Of a DNA stretch of 64,000 nucleotides, positions 47,705 through 58,110 are shown in pieces. Under the pieces are notes generated by a model. It was not told the DNA's origin and did not search any database. It saw nothing but the letters and a program-made list of their open reading frames with translations. A program made the translations under genes and the position numbers. The stretch's first letter is position 1. Each line of letters begins with the position of its first letter. The DNA lies in contig NC_133397.1 of NCBI RefSeq assembly GCF_047511655.1, positions 12,239,501-12,303,500 on the forward strand, given 5' to 3'. This DNA is from Castor canadensis (lineage: Eukaryota > Chordata > Mammalia > Rodentia > Castoridae).

Positions 47705-48811
47705 AGACTTCGCCCCCGAGGGATACGGGAAAGGGAGGGGGAAGACGGGCCCCCCTCATCAACACAGGGGGAGGAAACTGTCCCTACACTTCCAGTCCGG
47801 ATGGTGGGCCAAGGGGGACCGGGAGGAGGGCAACAGTTTCAGTACTGGCCCTTCTCCTCCAGTGATCTATATAACTGGAGGACGCAGAACCTGCCCTTTT
47901 CTGAAGACCCCAAGTGTCTCATAGATCTCCTGGAGTCCATCATGCATACACACCGTCCCACTTGGGATGACTGTCATCAGCTGCTCAATACTCTTTTTAC
48001 GATGGAGGAACGAGAGCGCATCCTCAACGAAGCGAGGAAGAACATCTTGGGGGATAATGGGAGACCCACAACTCTCCAACCGGCCATAGACGAGGCTTTT
48101 CCCCTACGCCGCCCTAATTGGGATTTCGGGACCGCAGAAGGTAGGGAGCGTCTTCGGATCTACCGCCAGACTCTTATGGCCGGTCTCCGAGCGGCTGCCA
48201 GAAGGCCCACCAATTTTGCAAAAGTGAAAGCAGTCGTTCAAAGGGAAAACGAAAGCCCAGCCGGTTTCTTAGAGCGCCTCTATGAGGCATACCATCAGTA
48301 CACCCCTATTGACCCTGAGGCGGACCTCCACCGGTCTGCTGTGGTACTCTCATTCATTAATCAGGCAGCTCCAGACATTAGGAGAAAACTCAATAAACAG
48401 GAAAACTTAGGGGAGATAACTATAAGGGAAATGCTGCAGGTAGCAGAAAAGGTCTTTACCGCTAGGGAAACTCCAGAAGAAAGGGAGGAAAGACAGAGAA
48501 AGGAAGACAGAGAGGCCCAGGAGAAATTGAGAAAGGAGGACCGGGAGTTCCAGGCTAAGGAAAACCGAAAGCAACAGAGAGAAATGGCTCGTATTTTCCT
48601 AGCGGGTGTCCGGGACCAACCCAGGGGAGGGGGCCACGCCAGGACCCCGGATAAGGAACACTGTTTTTACTGTAAGGAAATGGGGCATTGGAAGAGAGAA
48701 TGTCCTAAGTTAAAGGGAAGAAGAGGGTTTGGAAGGAGACCGGGGGAACACAGGGAAAGGGAACGAGCAGTAGAGCAGGCCAGAGTCCTCCTAGCCGGAG
48801 AAGAGGACTGA
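47705..48811 (+). pseudogene. gag: gag 3' part: capsid and nucleocapsid
   Basis: Open in the same frame as the 5' part. It encodes the capsid N-terminus ([12 protein letters not shown], about 47843), the major homology region ([14 protein letters not shown], about 48252-48293), a highly charged Glu/Lys/Arg stretch, and one CX2CX4HX4C zinc knuckle (48662-48703) typical of gammaretroviral nucleocapsid. It ends at TGA 48809-48811, which is the expected Gag terminus. Beyond the TGA the same frame opens into protease, as in read-through retroviruses. It is cut off from the Met start by the stop at 47702. Confidence 0.93.
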
Positions 48812-48848
48812 AGGAGACGGGGCTCAGACCCCCTCCCCGAGTCCTGGG
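48809..48848 (+). promoter_or_regulatory. Gag-Pol UGA read-through site with predicted pseudoknot
   Basis: TGA, then a 6-nt spacer, then stem 1 CGGGG (48818-48822) with CCCCG (48835-48839). The loop CTCAG (48823-48827) can pair with CTGGG (48844-48848). The result is an H-type pseudoknot in the place where gammaretroviruses have theirs. Pairing was done by eye. Confidence 0.65.
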
Positions 48849-50710
48849 TAACAATGCATGTGGAGGGGAAGCCGATGGGGTTCATGGTGGATACCGGCAC
48901 CCAATATTCGGTTTTAAACAAGGCACATGGACCTTTGAACAAGGCACGAACAAGTGTTGTTCAGTTATGTACATGGACTACCAAAAGAAAGGTGAACTTA
49001 GGAAAACACCAGGTCACACACTCCTTCTTGGTTGTCCCTGAGAGCCCCGCTCCCCTGCTCGGACGGGACCTACTCACCAAAATAGGGGCCCATATCCATT
49101 TTGAACCAGATGGAATAATTGTGACTGATCGAGAAGGGAGCCCGATTCATGTCTTGTCCCTATCATTGGCTGACGAGCATCGTCTGTTTGAGAGTCAACA
49201 GGAACCAGGAGGGGACATGACTCATTGGGTAAAAAGATTTCCCACGGCCTGGGCGGAGACTGCGGGAACCGGCCTCGCCAAACACCTCCCGCCCGTAGTT
49301 ATACAATTGAAGGCTTCTGCTCTCCCCATTCTGGTGAAACAGTATCCTATGCCTGAGGAGGCCCGAAGAGGCATAGCCCCTCATATCCACAGGCTAATAA
49401 AGGAAGGAGTACTGCGACCTTGTCAGTCTGCCTGGAATACTCCTCTGCTCCCCGTCCGAAAGCCGGGAAGCGGGGACTATAGGCCTGTGCAAGACCTACG
49501 AAAGGTAAACGAGCGGACGGAGGACATTCATCCCACCGTCCCGAATCCCTATACCTTGCTCAGCCACCTACCCCCCTCGCAAGTATGGTATACAACCCTT
49601 GATTTGAAAGATGCTTTCTTCAGCATTCCATTGTCAGAAATTAGTCAGCCGCTATTTGCTTTTGAATGGCAAGAAGATGGGGGCCAATCCGGACAGCTCA
49701 CTTGGACCAGACTGCCGCAAGGATTTAAAAACTCTCCCACCCTGTTTAATGAGGCCCTGAGCCAGGACCTGGAACCTTTTCGTCGGAGCCACCCACGAGT
49801 CACTCTATTACAGTATGTTGATGACTTACTGTTAGCGGCAGAAACCCGAGAGGAGTGCATCAAGGCTACTGAACACCTGCTAACGGAATTAGGTGAGCTG
49901 GGGTATCGGGCAAGTGCCAAGAAAACTCACATCTGTAAAAGGCCAGTGACATATTTGGGTTATCGGATTGCAGATGGGGCAAGATGGCTGACTGATGCCA
50001 TGAAACAGACTATTCTGGCTATCCCATCCCCGACATCCACTAGGGGGGTGAGAGAATTCCTGGGCTCCGCAGGGTTCTGTAGACTCTGGATTCCAGGATT
50101 TGCAGAAATAGCCAGACCCCTATATGAGGCCACCAAAGAAGCTCCAGATTGGAGTTGGGGAGAGAGAGAACAACAGGCCTTTGATCAGCTAAAAGACGCT
50201 CTTTTGCAGTCCCCTGCCTTAGCCTTGCCAGATCCTACAAGACCATTCACTCTGTTTGTAGATGAGAAAAAGGGGGTAGCCAAAGGAGTCTTGACCCAAC
50301 AGCTAGGTCCCTGGAAGAGACCAGTGGCATACTTTTCCAAGAAATTAGACGCAGTAGCGGCAGGATGGCCCCCCTGCCTCCGCATCATAGCGGCCATTGC
50401 CGTGCTGGTGAGAGAAGCCGATAAACTAACCTTTGGACAGGCCCTCTGGGTAACGGCCCCTCACCCGGTGGAGGGAATACTTAAACAACCCCCTGGGAAA
50501 TGGATGACGAATGCCAGGCTCACCCACTACCAGGGGCTCTTGTTGGATTCCCCTCGGATCACATTCACAGATCCCGTAATCCTGAACCCTGCCACCTTGT
50601 TGCCTAACCCGGAAGTGCAGACACCTGTCCATAACTGCAAAGAATTCCTCTCCGAAGTTACACAGATACGGGCTGACCTAAAGGATACCCCCCGTCCGGC
50701 TGCAAATTAA
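48812..50710 (+). pseudogene. pol: pro-pol 5' part: protease and reverse transcriptase
   Basis: Same frame as gag, entered by read-through. The protease has the DTG active site (48890-48898) and the LLGRDLL flap-side motif. The RT has the LDLKDAFF motif (about 49600) and the YVDD active site (49814-49825), then the connection domain. The frame runs about 633 codons and ends at a TAA (50708-50710) at the entry of RNase H. Net one base is missing there, somewhere between 50688 and 50706. A run of six C at 50688-50693 is a candidate for an indel, real or from sequencing. Protease and polymerase residues look intact. Confidence 0.93.
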
Positions 50711-52155
50711 ACTGGTACACGGATGGAAGCAGTTTTTTCCAAGATGGAGCCCGAAGGGCAGGGGCAGCTGTAGTCGACCAAGAAGGAAATACGGTATGGA
50801 GCAGCGCCCTCCCACCCGGAACATCAGCCCAAAAAGCGGAATTAATTGCCTTGGCAGAGGCCCTGGAGAGGGCAAAAGGAAAGCGAGTCAATATCTACAC
50901 CGATAGCCGCTATGCTTTCGGTACCATCCATGTCCACGGGGCCATCTATCGCGAAAGAGGATTCCGCACAGCAGAAGGAAAACATCTAAAGAACCTAGCC
51001 GAAGTCCAGCGTCTATTAATGGCAGTGGAAAAACCGAAGGCAGTGGCAGTGATGTATGTCCCAGGCCACCAGTCTGCCAAGACGCCGGAAGCTGTCGGTA
51101 ACAACAGAGCAGATCAAGAAGCAAAGAGAGTAGCAATGGTGAGTCCTCCCATGGAGACAGGGCAACCTTCCACGGTTGCGGCGATAGACGTGCCGGTCCC
51201 AGAGCTCCCTCCGCTACCCCCCCGACCAGAGTACTCCACAGAGGATTTCACTTGGATGAGAGCCCACTCCCCCTTTAGAGAAGGGGAAGACGGATGGAAA
51301 AGCGACTTGGAAGGCAAGTTAATTCTGCCTGAAAAACTCGGACGATTCCTGTTGGCTAACTTACATAAGTCCACCCATTTGGGGCGGAGAAAATTACTAG
51401 ACTTGTTGACATCTGTGCAGCTCCGATTTCCGAACCAGACCATAGCAGTCCGCCAAATTGTGGAAGATTGTGCCAGCTGCACAATCATGAAACCAGGACG
51501 AAGGGAGGGGCACCATACAGGTACTCGGGAACGGGGGAGGGCTCCGGGAAGAAGTTGGGAAGTGGATTTTACTGAGGTAAAACCGGGAAAGTTTGGGTAC
51601 AAATATTTGCTGGTATTCATAGATACCTTTTCAGGCTGGGTGGAGGCTTTTCCTACAAAGAAGGAGACGAGTCAGGTAGTGGCAAAGGCTTTGCTAGAGG
51701 AAATCATACCCAGATATGGGGTGCCCGAGGCAATTGGGTCAGATAACGGTCCGGCTTTTGTTAGTAAAGTCCTGCAGGGACTAGCCCAGACTATGGGGGC
51801 CAATTGGAAGCTACATTGTGAATATAACCCCCAGAGCTCAGGGCAAGTAGAAAGGATGAATAGGACACTAAAGAAGACTTTAGCCAAATTGGCCCTGGAG
51901 ACTGGCGGTGATTGGGTGACGCTCCTTCCCTTGGCCATCTTCCGAGTCCGGAACTCCCCCTATGTCCATGGGCTAACTCCCTTTGAGATCCTGTATGGGG
52001 CTCCACCCCCCATCATTCAGAGGACCTTAAGCCCAGAACTAGGTGATCTGGCCCCAAATTACCTGACCATGTTGCAGGCTTTAGCTAAAGTGCAACAACG
52101 GATTTGGCCCTTAATTCAAGCATACCACGCTGTTAAGAGGGACCCGGCTCCGTAA
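50692..52155 (+). pseudogene. pol: pol 3' part: RNase H and integrase
   Basis: Continues pol one frame over. RNase H has its first Asp at 50722 (YTDGS), the Glu in KAELIAL, and YTDSRYAF. The integrase has the HHCC zinc site (His 51364 and 51376, Cys 51469 and 51478) and the D,D(35)E triad (Asp 51565, Asp 51742, Glu 51850), all present. The frame ends at TAA 52153-52155, before the C-terminal DNA-binding domain, which continues in the same frame afterwards. A Gag-Pol made from this locus would lack RNase H and integrase because of the frameshift upstream. Confidence 0.92.
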
Positions 52156-52443
52156 CATGGCATAGTCCCAGGTGACATGGTATGGGTTAAAAGGCATCAG
52201 TCCAAAACCCTAGAGCCTAGATGGAAAGGACCTTATGTTGTACTGTTTACTACCCCTACCGCCCTCAAGGTCGACGGGATTGCAGCATGGGTACACCATT
52301 CCCATGTAAGACGGGCTCACCCTCCAGAGAAAAAACAGGAAAATTGGTCTGCACGGAAGCATCCAACAAACCCACTCAAGCTCCGGCTGATACGGGATGC
52401 TCCGAAAAACGAGAACACTCCAGATGCTCCGCAGCCCTCCTAG
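52156..52443 (+). pseudogene. pol: pol end: integrase C-terminal domain after an in-frame stop
   Basis: Same frame as the preceding part, directly after its TAA. Includes [18 protein letters not shown] and [11 protein letters not shown], typical of the gammaretroviral integrase C-terminal domain. Ends at TAG 52441-52443 and overlaps the env frame. Confidence 0.88.
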
Positions 52444-53714
52444 AATGGGATTATCACCTGGGTCCACTACACCCACATCAGACCGGCAGATCCGGTAGCT
52501 ATGAAGAAAGGCTTCCTGCCAACAAGAAGGGTGTCCCACCACAAGGAAAATTTTTTCAAACTCAAACTTCATACTGGACCTCAGTAACTTTATTCCTTTT
52601 TCTAACCCTGTCCCCCACTTGCTGGGGGCATACAAATCCACATCAACCTTTTAACCTGACCTGGATGATTGTAGATGTGTCCACAGGAGACATTCTTAAC
52701 CAGACCTCCAAGGTGACCCCTCCCAGCACCTGGTTCCCAGAATTATACTTTGACTTAAGGGCCTTATTCACTGGCAGGGGACAATGGGATTTGCGCCAAA
52801 GTTACTTCTATGTCTGCCCCGCTCCCCAACCCAACCACAGAAAAAAATGTGGAGGAATCGCAGACTATTATTGTAAGTCATGGGGTTGTGAGAGCTCAGG
52901 GGATATATGGTGGCCACCCCCCAAACAGGGGGACCTTATTCAATTAAGTAGAGTCTCTCAATCTGGCATTACATACCACCAACCTAGACCTATAAATAAG
53001 GGATGCCCAACTCCCCCCAATTGTAATCCCATTATGATAAATTTCACTGATTTAGGAAAAAAGGCAACGAATTGGGAATTGGGTAAATCCTGGGGAGTCA
53101 GACTCTACAAAACAAATCATCCAGGAGCCCTTTTTACTTTGCGGCGTGTGCAACAACCAGTCTCTACTCTAACAATAGGCCCTAATAAGGTACTTAGGCC
53201 ACCCTATGTAAAGCCACCTCCCCAACCTCCCACAGCTCATCACCTTCCCTCAACCATAGCCCGGGCTAATGTTACAACTCCAAGACCATCAGAAACCAGC
53301 CCTCCCCTGGTGAGGCCCAGTCTCATGACCGCATCTAAAGACCCCCTCTGGGAGCTAGTGGGTGCTGCCTTCCTGACGTTAAACCACACCAACCCTAACA
53401 TGACTAACTCCTGTTGGTTATGTTATGATGTGAGGCCCCCATTCTATGAGGCAATAGCGCTAAACACCACTCACGATACCTCATCTGAGGAAAACCCTAC
53501 TCAATGTTCCTGGGGAGACCGTAAGAGAGGTCTGACCATACAGCAGGTAAGCGGCCAAGGAACCTGCTTAGGAAAAGTGCCAAAGAACAGACGGGACTTA
53601 TGTACTGTTATTAACGCCAGTTCTACCTGGGAAAATGCTATTAAATGGGTAATTCCAAAGGACAGGGTGGTGGCTATGCTCGCGGTCCGGACTCACCCCG
53701 TGCCTATCAACTAA
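52287..53714 (+). pseudogene. env: env surface subunit (SU)
   Basis: Open frame overlapping the end of pol. The ATG at 52287 is the last one before a hydrophobic signal-like segment (about 52579-52629, SVTLFLFLTLSPTCWG). The leader from that ATG is unusually long, about 100 residues before the hydrophobic part, so the true start is uncertain and may be altered. SU carries several N-glycosylation sites, an N-terminal domain with Cys pairs (KKCGGIADYYCKSWGC, about 52846), a Pro-rich hinge (53190-53330) and the CWLC motif (53412-53423) used in disulfide exchange with TM. The final segment to TAA 53712-53714 is out of frame: a net frame change lies near 53660-53668. Confidence 0.87.
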
Positions 53715-54426
53715 GGTGTTTAACAGCTCTAAAGAATTCTGTGTTATAGTGACTGTGCTGCCCCGCATCCTCTATCATTCAGAAGAGAGTCTATATTCAT
53801 ACTGGAATACAAAAATGGTTGAAAAAAGGAAAAAGAGAGAACCTATTTCCACAGTAACTATTGCTACCCTACTCAGCCTAGGGTTAGCGGGAGCAGGAAC
53901 CGGCATAGCTTCTTTGGCCACCCAGCAGAAAGGGATGTCTTTGCTGCGTGCAGCCATAGACGAAGATATAGAGAGAATAGAAACCTCCATTAGCCACCTA
54001 GAAAAATCCCTCACTTCCCTGTCTGAGGTAGTACTTCAAAACCGACGAGGTCTGGACTTGTTGTTCCTCCAAAAGCGGGGACTATGTGTTGCTCTAGGGG
54101 AAGAATGTTGTTTTTACGCTGACCATACCGGAGTTGTTCGTGACTCCATGTCTAAACTTCGAAAGAGCCTGGAACAAAGAAAACGAGAAAGAGAGGCCGG
54201 GGAAAGCTGGTTCGAGTCTTGGTTTAACCAGTCCCCATGGTTGGCTACCCTTTTATCTGCATTGGCAGGGCCAATAATAATCATCCTATTACTTGTTACC
54301 ATAGGACCCTGGATTCTAAACCGACTTATGACTTTTGTCAAAAGTCGAATTAATACTATCCAACTTCTGGTCCTCCGCCAACAATATCAGGCTCTTCATC
54401 CCCTTGAGAATGATTCCTCAATTTAG
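53668..54426 (+). pseudogene. env: env transmembrane subunit (TM), with SU C-terminus
   Basis: Open to TAG 54424-54426, one frame over from SU. It includes the SU tail with a TPC motif, a furin-type RKKR site (53827-53838), a hydrophobic Gly/Ala-rich fusion peptide (53850-53930), a heptad region, the QNRRGLDLL immunosuppressive-type segment, CX6CC (54085-54111), a membrane anchor (about 54244-54309) and a cytoplasmic tail. All TM landmarks are intact in sequence. Without an ATG of its own in the right place it depends on the SU frame and is therefore cut off. Confidence 0.9.
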
Positions 54427-54431
54427 GCCGT

Positions 54432-54446
54432 AAGAAAAGGGGGGAA
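54432..54446 (+). promoter_or_regulatory. Polypurine tract
   Basis: AAGAAAAGGGGGGAA directly before the 3' LTR, the primer for plus-strand DNA synthesis. Confidence 0.93.
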
Positions 54447-54854
54447 TGAAAGGAATAGGAGGTCTCAGCGGGCCCCAACCCCCTTGTTGGAGAAACCAGT
54501 ACCAAACATCCCATGTAGATAAGATAAGCAATGCGGCAGGGCTCAGTTAGGGCATATAGAATGTGGGGAATGTGAGTGGGGGGTACATGCAAGATGTGAA
54601 GTACGTGCAAGATGTGAGGTACGCGCAAGATGTGCTCTGCCTGCTTGCCCAATGTTGATAACGAAAATATGCATGCCACCGCAGTCTATATAAGATTTCC
54701 CCTAAAGAGGCTCATGGTCGTGTTTTCCTAACCGGTCCTGCGTGTCCGTGTGGGAGCTCGACCCTGGCTAGCCAGCCCAATAAACTCTGCTTTGTTGATT
54801 GCATTCTCGCCTGGCTCTCTGTCTCTCGGGGGAATAGGATTCCGGGTCCTAACA
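54447..54854 (+). repeat. 3' LTR (408 bp)
   Basis: Same length and, by eye, the same sequence as the 5' LTR. TATA at 54687-54693 and AATAAA at 54779-54784. Followed by the target duplicate GCGT at 54855-54858. Confidence 0.97.
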
Positions 54855-54858
54855 GCGT

Positions 54859-55254
54859 GAAAATGAGTCAATGTCTGAGACAAGACAGGAGGCTGAGTCT
54901 GACCCCAAAGCGTGGGATCACAGGCATTCTCAGGAAGAGAATGGATAAACCTGTATAAAAGCCCTATGACAGCTCCTGAGAACACAGACATCAAGGATTG
55001 CAATTGTGATAACCTAAACTGCAGATGATTATTTCCCAGGGTTTATGTCCTGCCTGTCTCGTTTTGGGCTCAGCTGCTCTCAGGTAATATGACTATAATG
55101 AATGCCACCAAGAAATGGTGAGGAAGCTGGTGACGAATATTAAGCAAACAGTGGTGAAGGATAATAAATAAGCTGCATTTCTAATTTCCTCTCAGAGGAA
55201 AATGGCATATAAAGAGAACAAATGTGGAAGGCATTTGGAATGGCTCCATTCCAA
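54859..55254. other. No recognised feature; right flank of the provirus
   Basis: Nothing supported. No disrupted gene is visible on either side of the insertion. Confidence 0.45.
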
Positions 55255-55885
55255 TGACAACACTGACCGGAGCTCCTACACGCAGAGCGCCCACTATGCA
55301 CCGGTCCTCACTCCTGGGCTCTTGACAGTCGTGCTCCCACTTAACCCTCAGTAGGACCTGGTGGGGAAGAGTTTCTCTCATTATTTTATACACAGAGTAA
55401 CTGTTAGTTAGCTTTCCTTCACTGTGACAAAACACCTGAGATAAACAACTTAAAAGTCAGAGAGATTAATTTTGGCTGGTGGTTTCAGAGGATTCAATAC
55501 TTAGCTGCATGGCCTGTGGTGAGGGGAACTTCATGATGGAAGCAGTGGTAAAGCAAAGCTGCTCCCCTCACCGTGGCTGGAAAGTAAAAGCAGTAAAAGC
55601 AAGACAGGAAGAAAGGAAGGAAGGGACCAGGGTGCAATACCCCTCAAGGAAGGACATGACTGCAATGGCCTGTCCCTCCAATGAAGTCCTAAAGTTTCCA
55701 CTACCTCTCAAATGGTGTCATCAACTTCAACACATGAGATCTGGGGGGATTTAAGATCCAACCGTAACAGTAACCAAGGTTGAGAGAGGTTGACTGACAT
55801 ATCATGGAGCAAAGAAATGACGGGGACTGACATGAGACACAGTGTGCCAGGTTCCAACACAGTGCAGAGTCCCTCCTAATTAAGT
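55255..55885 (+). repeat. MIR SINE split by an LTR insertion
   Basis: The left part (55255-55396) has 'cccacttaaccctcagtagg ... attttatacacaga'. The right part (55775-55885) resumes with 'caaggttgagagaggttgac', the next block of the MIR core. Confidence 0.7.
55397..55774 (-). repeat. MaLR solo LTR, antisense, GTAAC target duplication
   Basis: LTR 55402-55769 (368 bp), TGTTAGTTAGC to CCGTAACA, flanked by exact GTAAC at 55397-55401 and 55770-55774. Confidence 0.88.
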
Positions 55886-57859
55886 GGGCCTCAGGAGAAG
55901 AAAGCACCTCTCAAAGTTGTTCAAATTTCTTAAAACAGACTTTATAATATTATGTATTTCCTGAGAAACTTGGTAACTTTGTCATAAAGTTGACCGGAGA
56001 TTCATTGAACAATCTCTTTGTTCCTGAGTCATTGGTCAGATCTTCTTTCTGCCAGGATTTTCATTTATGTACTATAGTAATTTGACTGGTTATCCCAAAA
56101 TCATTTAGAGAATGTCTACTGTACATGATGCAAGATATTAGACACATGAAGTAACAAAAGGGTGATTATGACTAATTCTTATCCTCAGACTCCTACATAG
56201 CCATATTGAAAACATAGTCACAGTACAATATTTTTATTATGCTATAACATACCATAATTAAATCAAATTACAGTTTGTTTCAAATGTATGTGTGTATGAA
56301 TATATATATATATATACATGTATATAATAGCCTAACATGATATAAAATATTTTAAAAATCCCCAAGCTGTTCAGAGTTGGGGGAAGTTGATTTCTAGAGC
56401 AGAGGTCAAGACAGATATTTGGAGAATGTAGCATTTTAACTGGGGTTTTAGGATGTACATCTGGTAAAGGGAAGGAGGAAGAAAGTCTCCGGAGAAGAAG
56501 CTGAATGTATCTGTGCCTTTTGGATAATCAAAGAAGGTCTAGATTTGTGAGGATGGTTTGGGATTTATTTGTATTTATTCACTCATTCTTCCAACAAGTG
56601 CTCAGAGAGCACTTCCCTACCATGTGTCCCCAGGATTGGGAACACAGCAGCAATCAGACCCAGCAACTTTCTGCTTTCACAAATCTTACATCCTAACACA
56701 GAGAGAACAGATGAATGAAGCCATTCTGCACCTCCCAGTTATCACTGCTGTGAAGAGGAGACAGAGACATGGGTCAGGGTGAATTGTACAATTTTATATA
56801 GAAAGGCTGGCATAGTTCTCTCTCTCCTTAAAGGTGAACCATTCTTGTGCATTCCTTGAATGTAGGGCACAGAGATCCCCCGACCTCCCTCTCCAAGCCC
56901 CTGTTCCAAGCTCTCTTGACAGAACCTGAGATTCTAGCTTCCCAGAAGTCATTACCACTTTGTCACTTTTTTGAATTAGGTTCTAACCAACCAGGGCCAA
57001 AATATTTATGGCATGATAGTCTTGGCTGTTAAGAAGCAAATTACATTAAAGCACCTGATATTTCAAGTTTGTGACAGGATTAGTTTTGATTAGCATTCTC
57101 TCCTGCCCCTGAACAATAAATGCAAGACACAGTATCAGAAAACCAGCTTTCCTATTGACTTATAAAAGATAAATCAGCTTGAAAAATGTCCATTCTTTTC
57201 TAGACATCTATTTTTTAAATACCATAAAAATTGGGACATATTTTAAATTATTTTTAAGTCACTGAGATCTGTTACATTTAAAAGTATGTTTTAGAGCTAA
57301 GGATTGGTATGCATGATCTCAAGCTATCTTCACAAATTGGATTCCTGGTCTCCAGTCACTAATAAACTCAGTCCTTCAACGTAAAATACTTTCTTTACTA
57401 TCCAGCACTGACTTTTGTACTCATTATATTTGTACTTTCTGCTGTGATGCCAGGTGTTCAAAATAAGTGAAATCTAGACCTGTAAACATATACAATTTTT
57501 AATTTTTAAGTATTTTTTAATAAACTTTACTTAGGGATAAGGAAAAATTATTGCTCATAAATTATCTTTATGATGTTTTTATCATTAGATTATCCTTGAT
57601 TTTTACATTGTTTCAATATTTTAGACAAAAATTATTGATAGCCTCCTCCAAACTGGCATTTGGCAGTGTGTCACTGGACACACTGGACTCACCATAAGTG
57701 AGGCAACATGGTCATTTTTTAGGACTTTACAAAACAATTTTAGGAACCAAACAATGAATGACAAATATCAGATTTTACCACATAATCGTTTATATTTTCA
57801 ATAGTAAAATGATACTAATAAGAGAGTCAGCATCCATTAATTCCACCTTTGCAGACTAA
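55886..57859. other. No recognised gene; short (TA)n near 56300
   Basis: A TA/TG-rich microsatellite at about 56285-56325. Otherwise nothing supported. Confidence 0.45.
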
Positions 57860-58110
57860 TCCAAAGGAATCCTTTAGAAGGAAGGAAATAAGTTTTATGC
57901 ACAAAGGTGTTCATTGTGACATTTTTTATGTATGTAAAAAACGGAAATAAATCCAGAAATACGAAGGCATGTTTTACTATGGTACATCTACTTAAAGTTT
58001 TATTGTAAAACTATTAGAATATAGAATTATGAAGATGGTTTAAGAAGAAAGCTATAAAATACTGATATCTAAAAATGTAATTATGCACACAATATGATTC
58101 AACTATTCTT
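57860..58110 (+). repeat. Old L1 3'-like fragment
   Basis: Order 'gcacaaaggtgttcattgtg', 'tactatggtacatctactta', 'acacaatatgattcaactat' resembles the 3' end of old L1s. Weak. Confidence 0.4.

Larger units (their letters stand above)
46214..54858 (+). mobile_element. Complete gammaretrovirus-like endogenous provirus with GCGT target duplications
   Basis: Layout is LTR (46218-46625), primer site, leader, gag, pro-pol, env, polypurine tract, LTR (54447-54854), 8637 bp in all. The LTRs start TG and end CA. The 4-bp GCGT lies at 46214-46217 and 54855-54858, and 4 bp is the size expected for gammaretroviral integrases. Gag and Pol share one frame separated by a TGA, NC has one zinc knuckle, SU has CWLC and TM has CX6CC, all gammaretroviral traits. 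Coding breaks: TGA in gag (47702), frameshift in pol (about 50688-50706), TAA in integrase (52153) and a frameshift between SU and TM (about 53660-53668). The provirus as read cannot encode a full set of proteins. Confidence 0.97.

Noticed and set aside
47637-47924. Gag continuing in the alternative frame (frameshift instead of nonsense)
   Set aside because: The original frame is open immediately after the TGA and leads straight into capsid, so a single nonsense codon explains it more simply.
51114-51620. 168-codon minus-strand frame
   Set aside because: Antisense of integrase; no domain.
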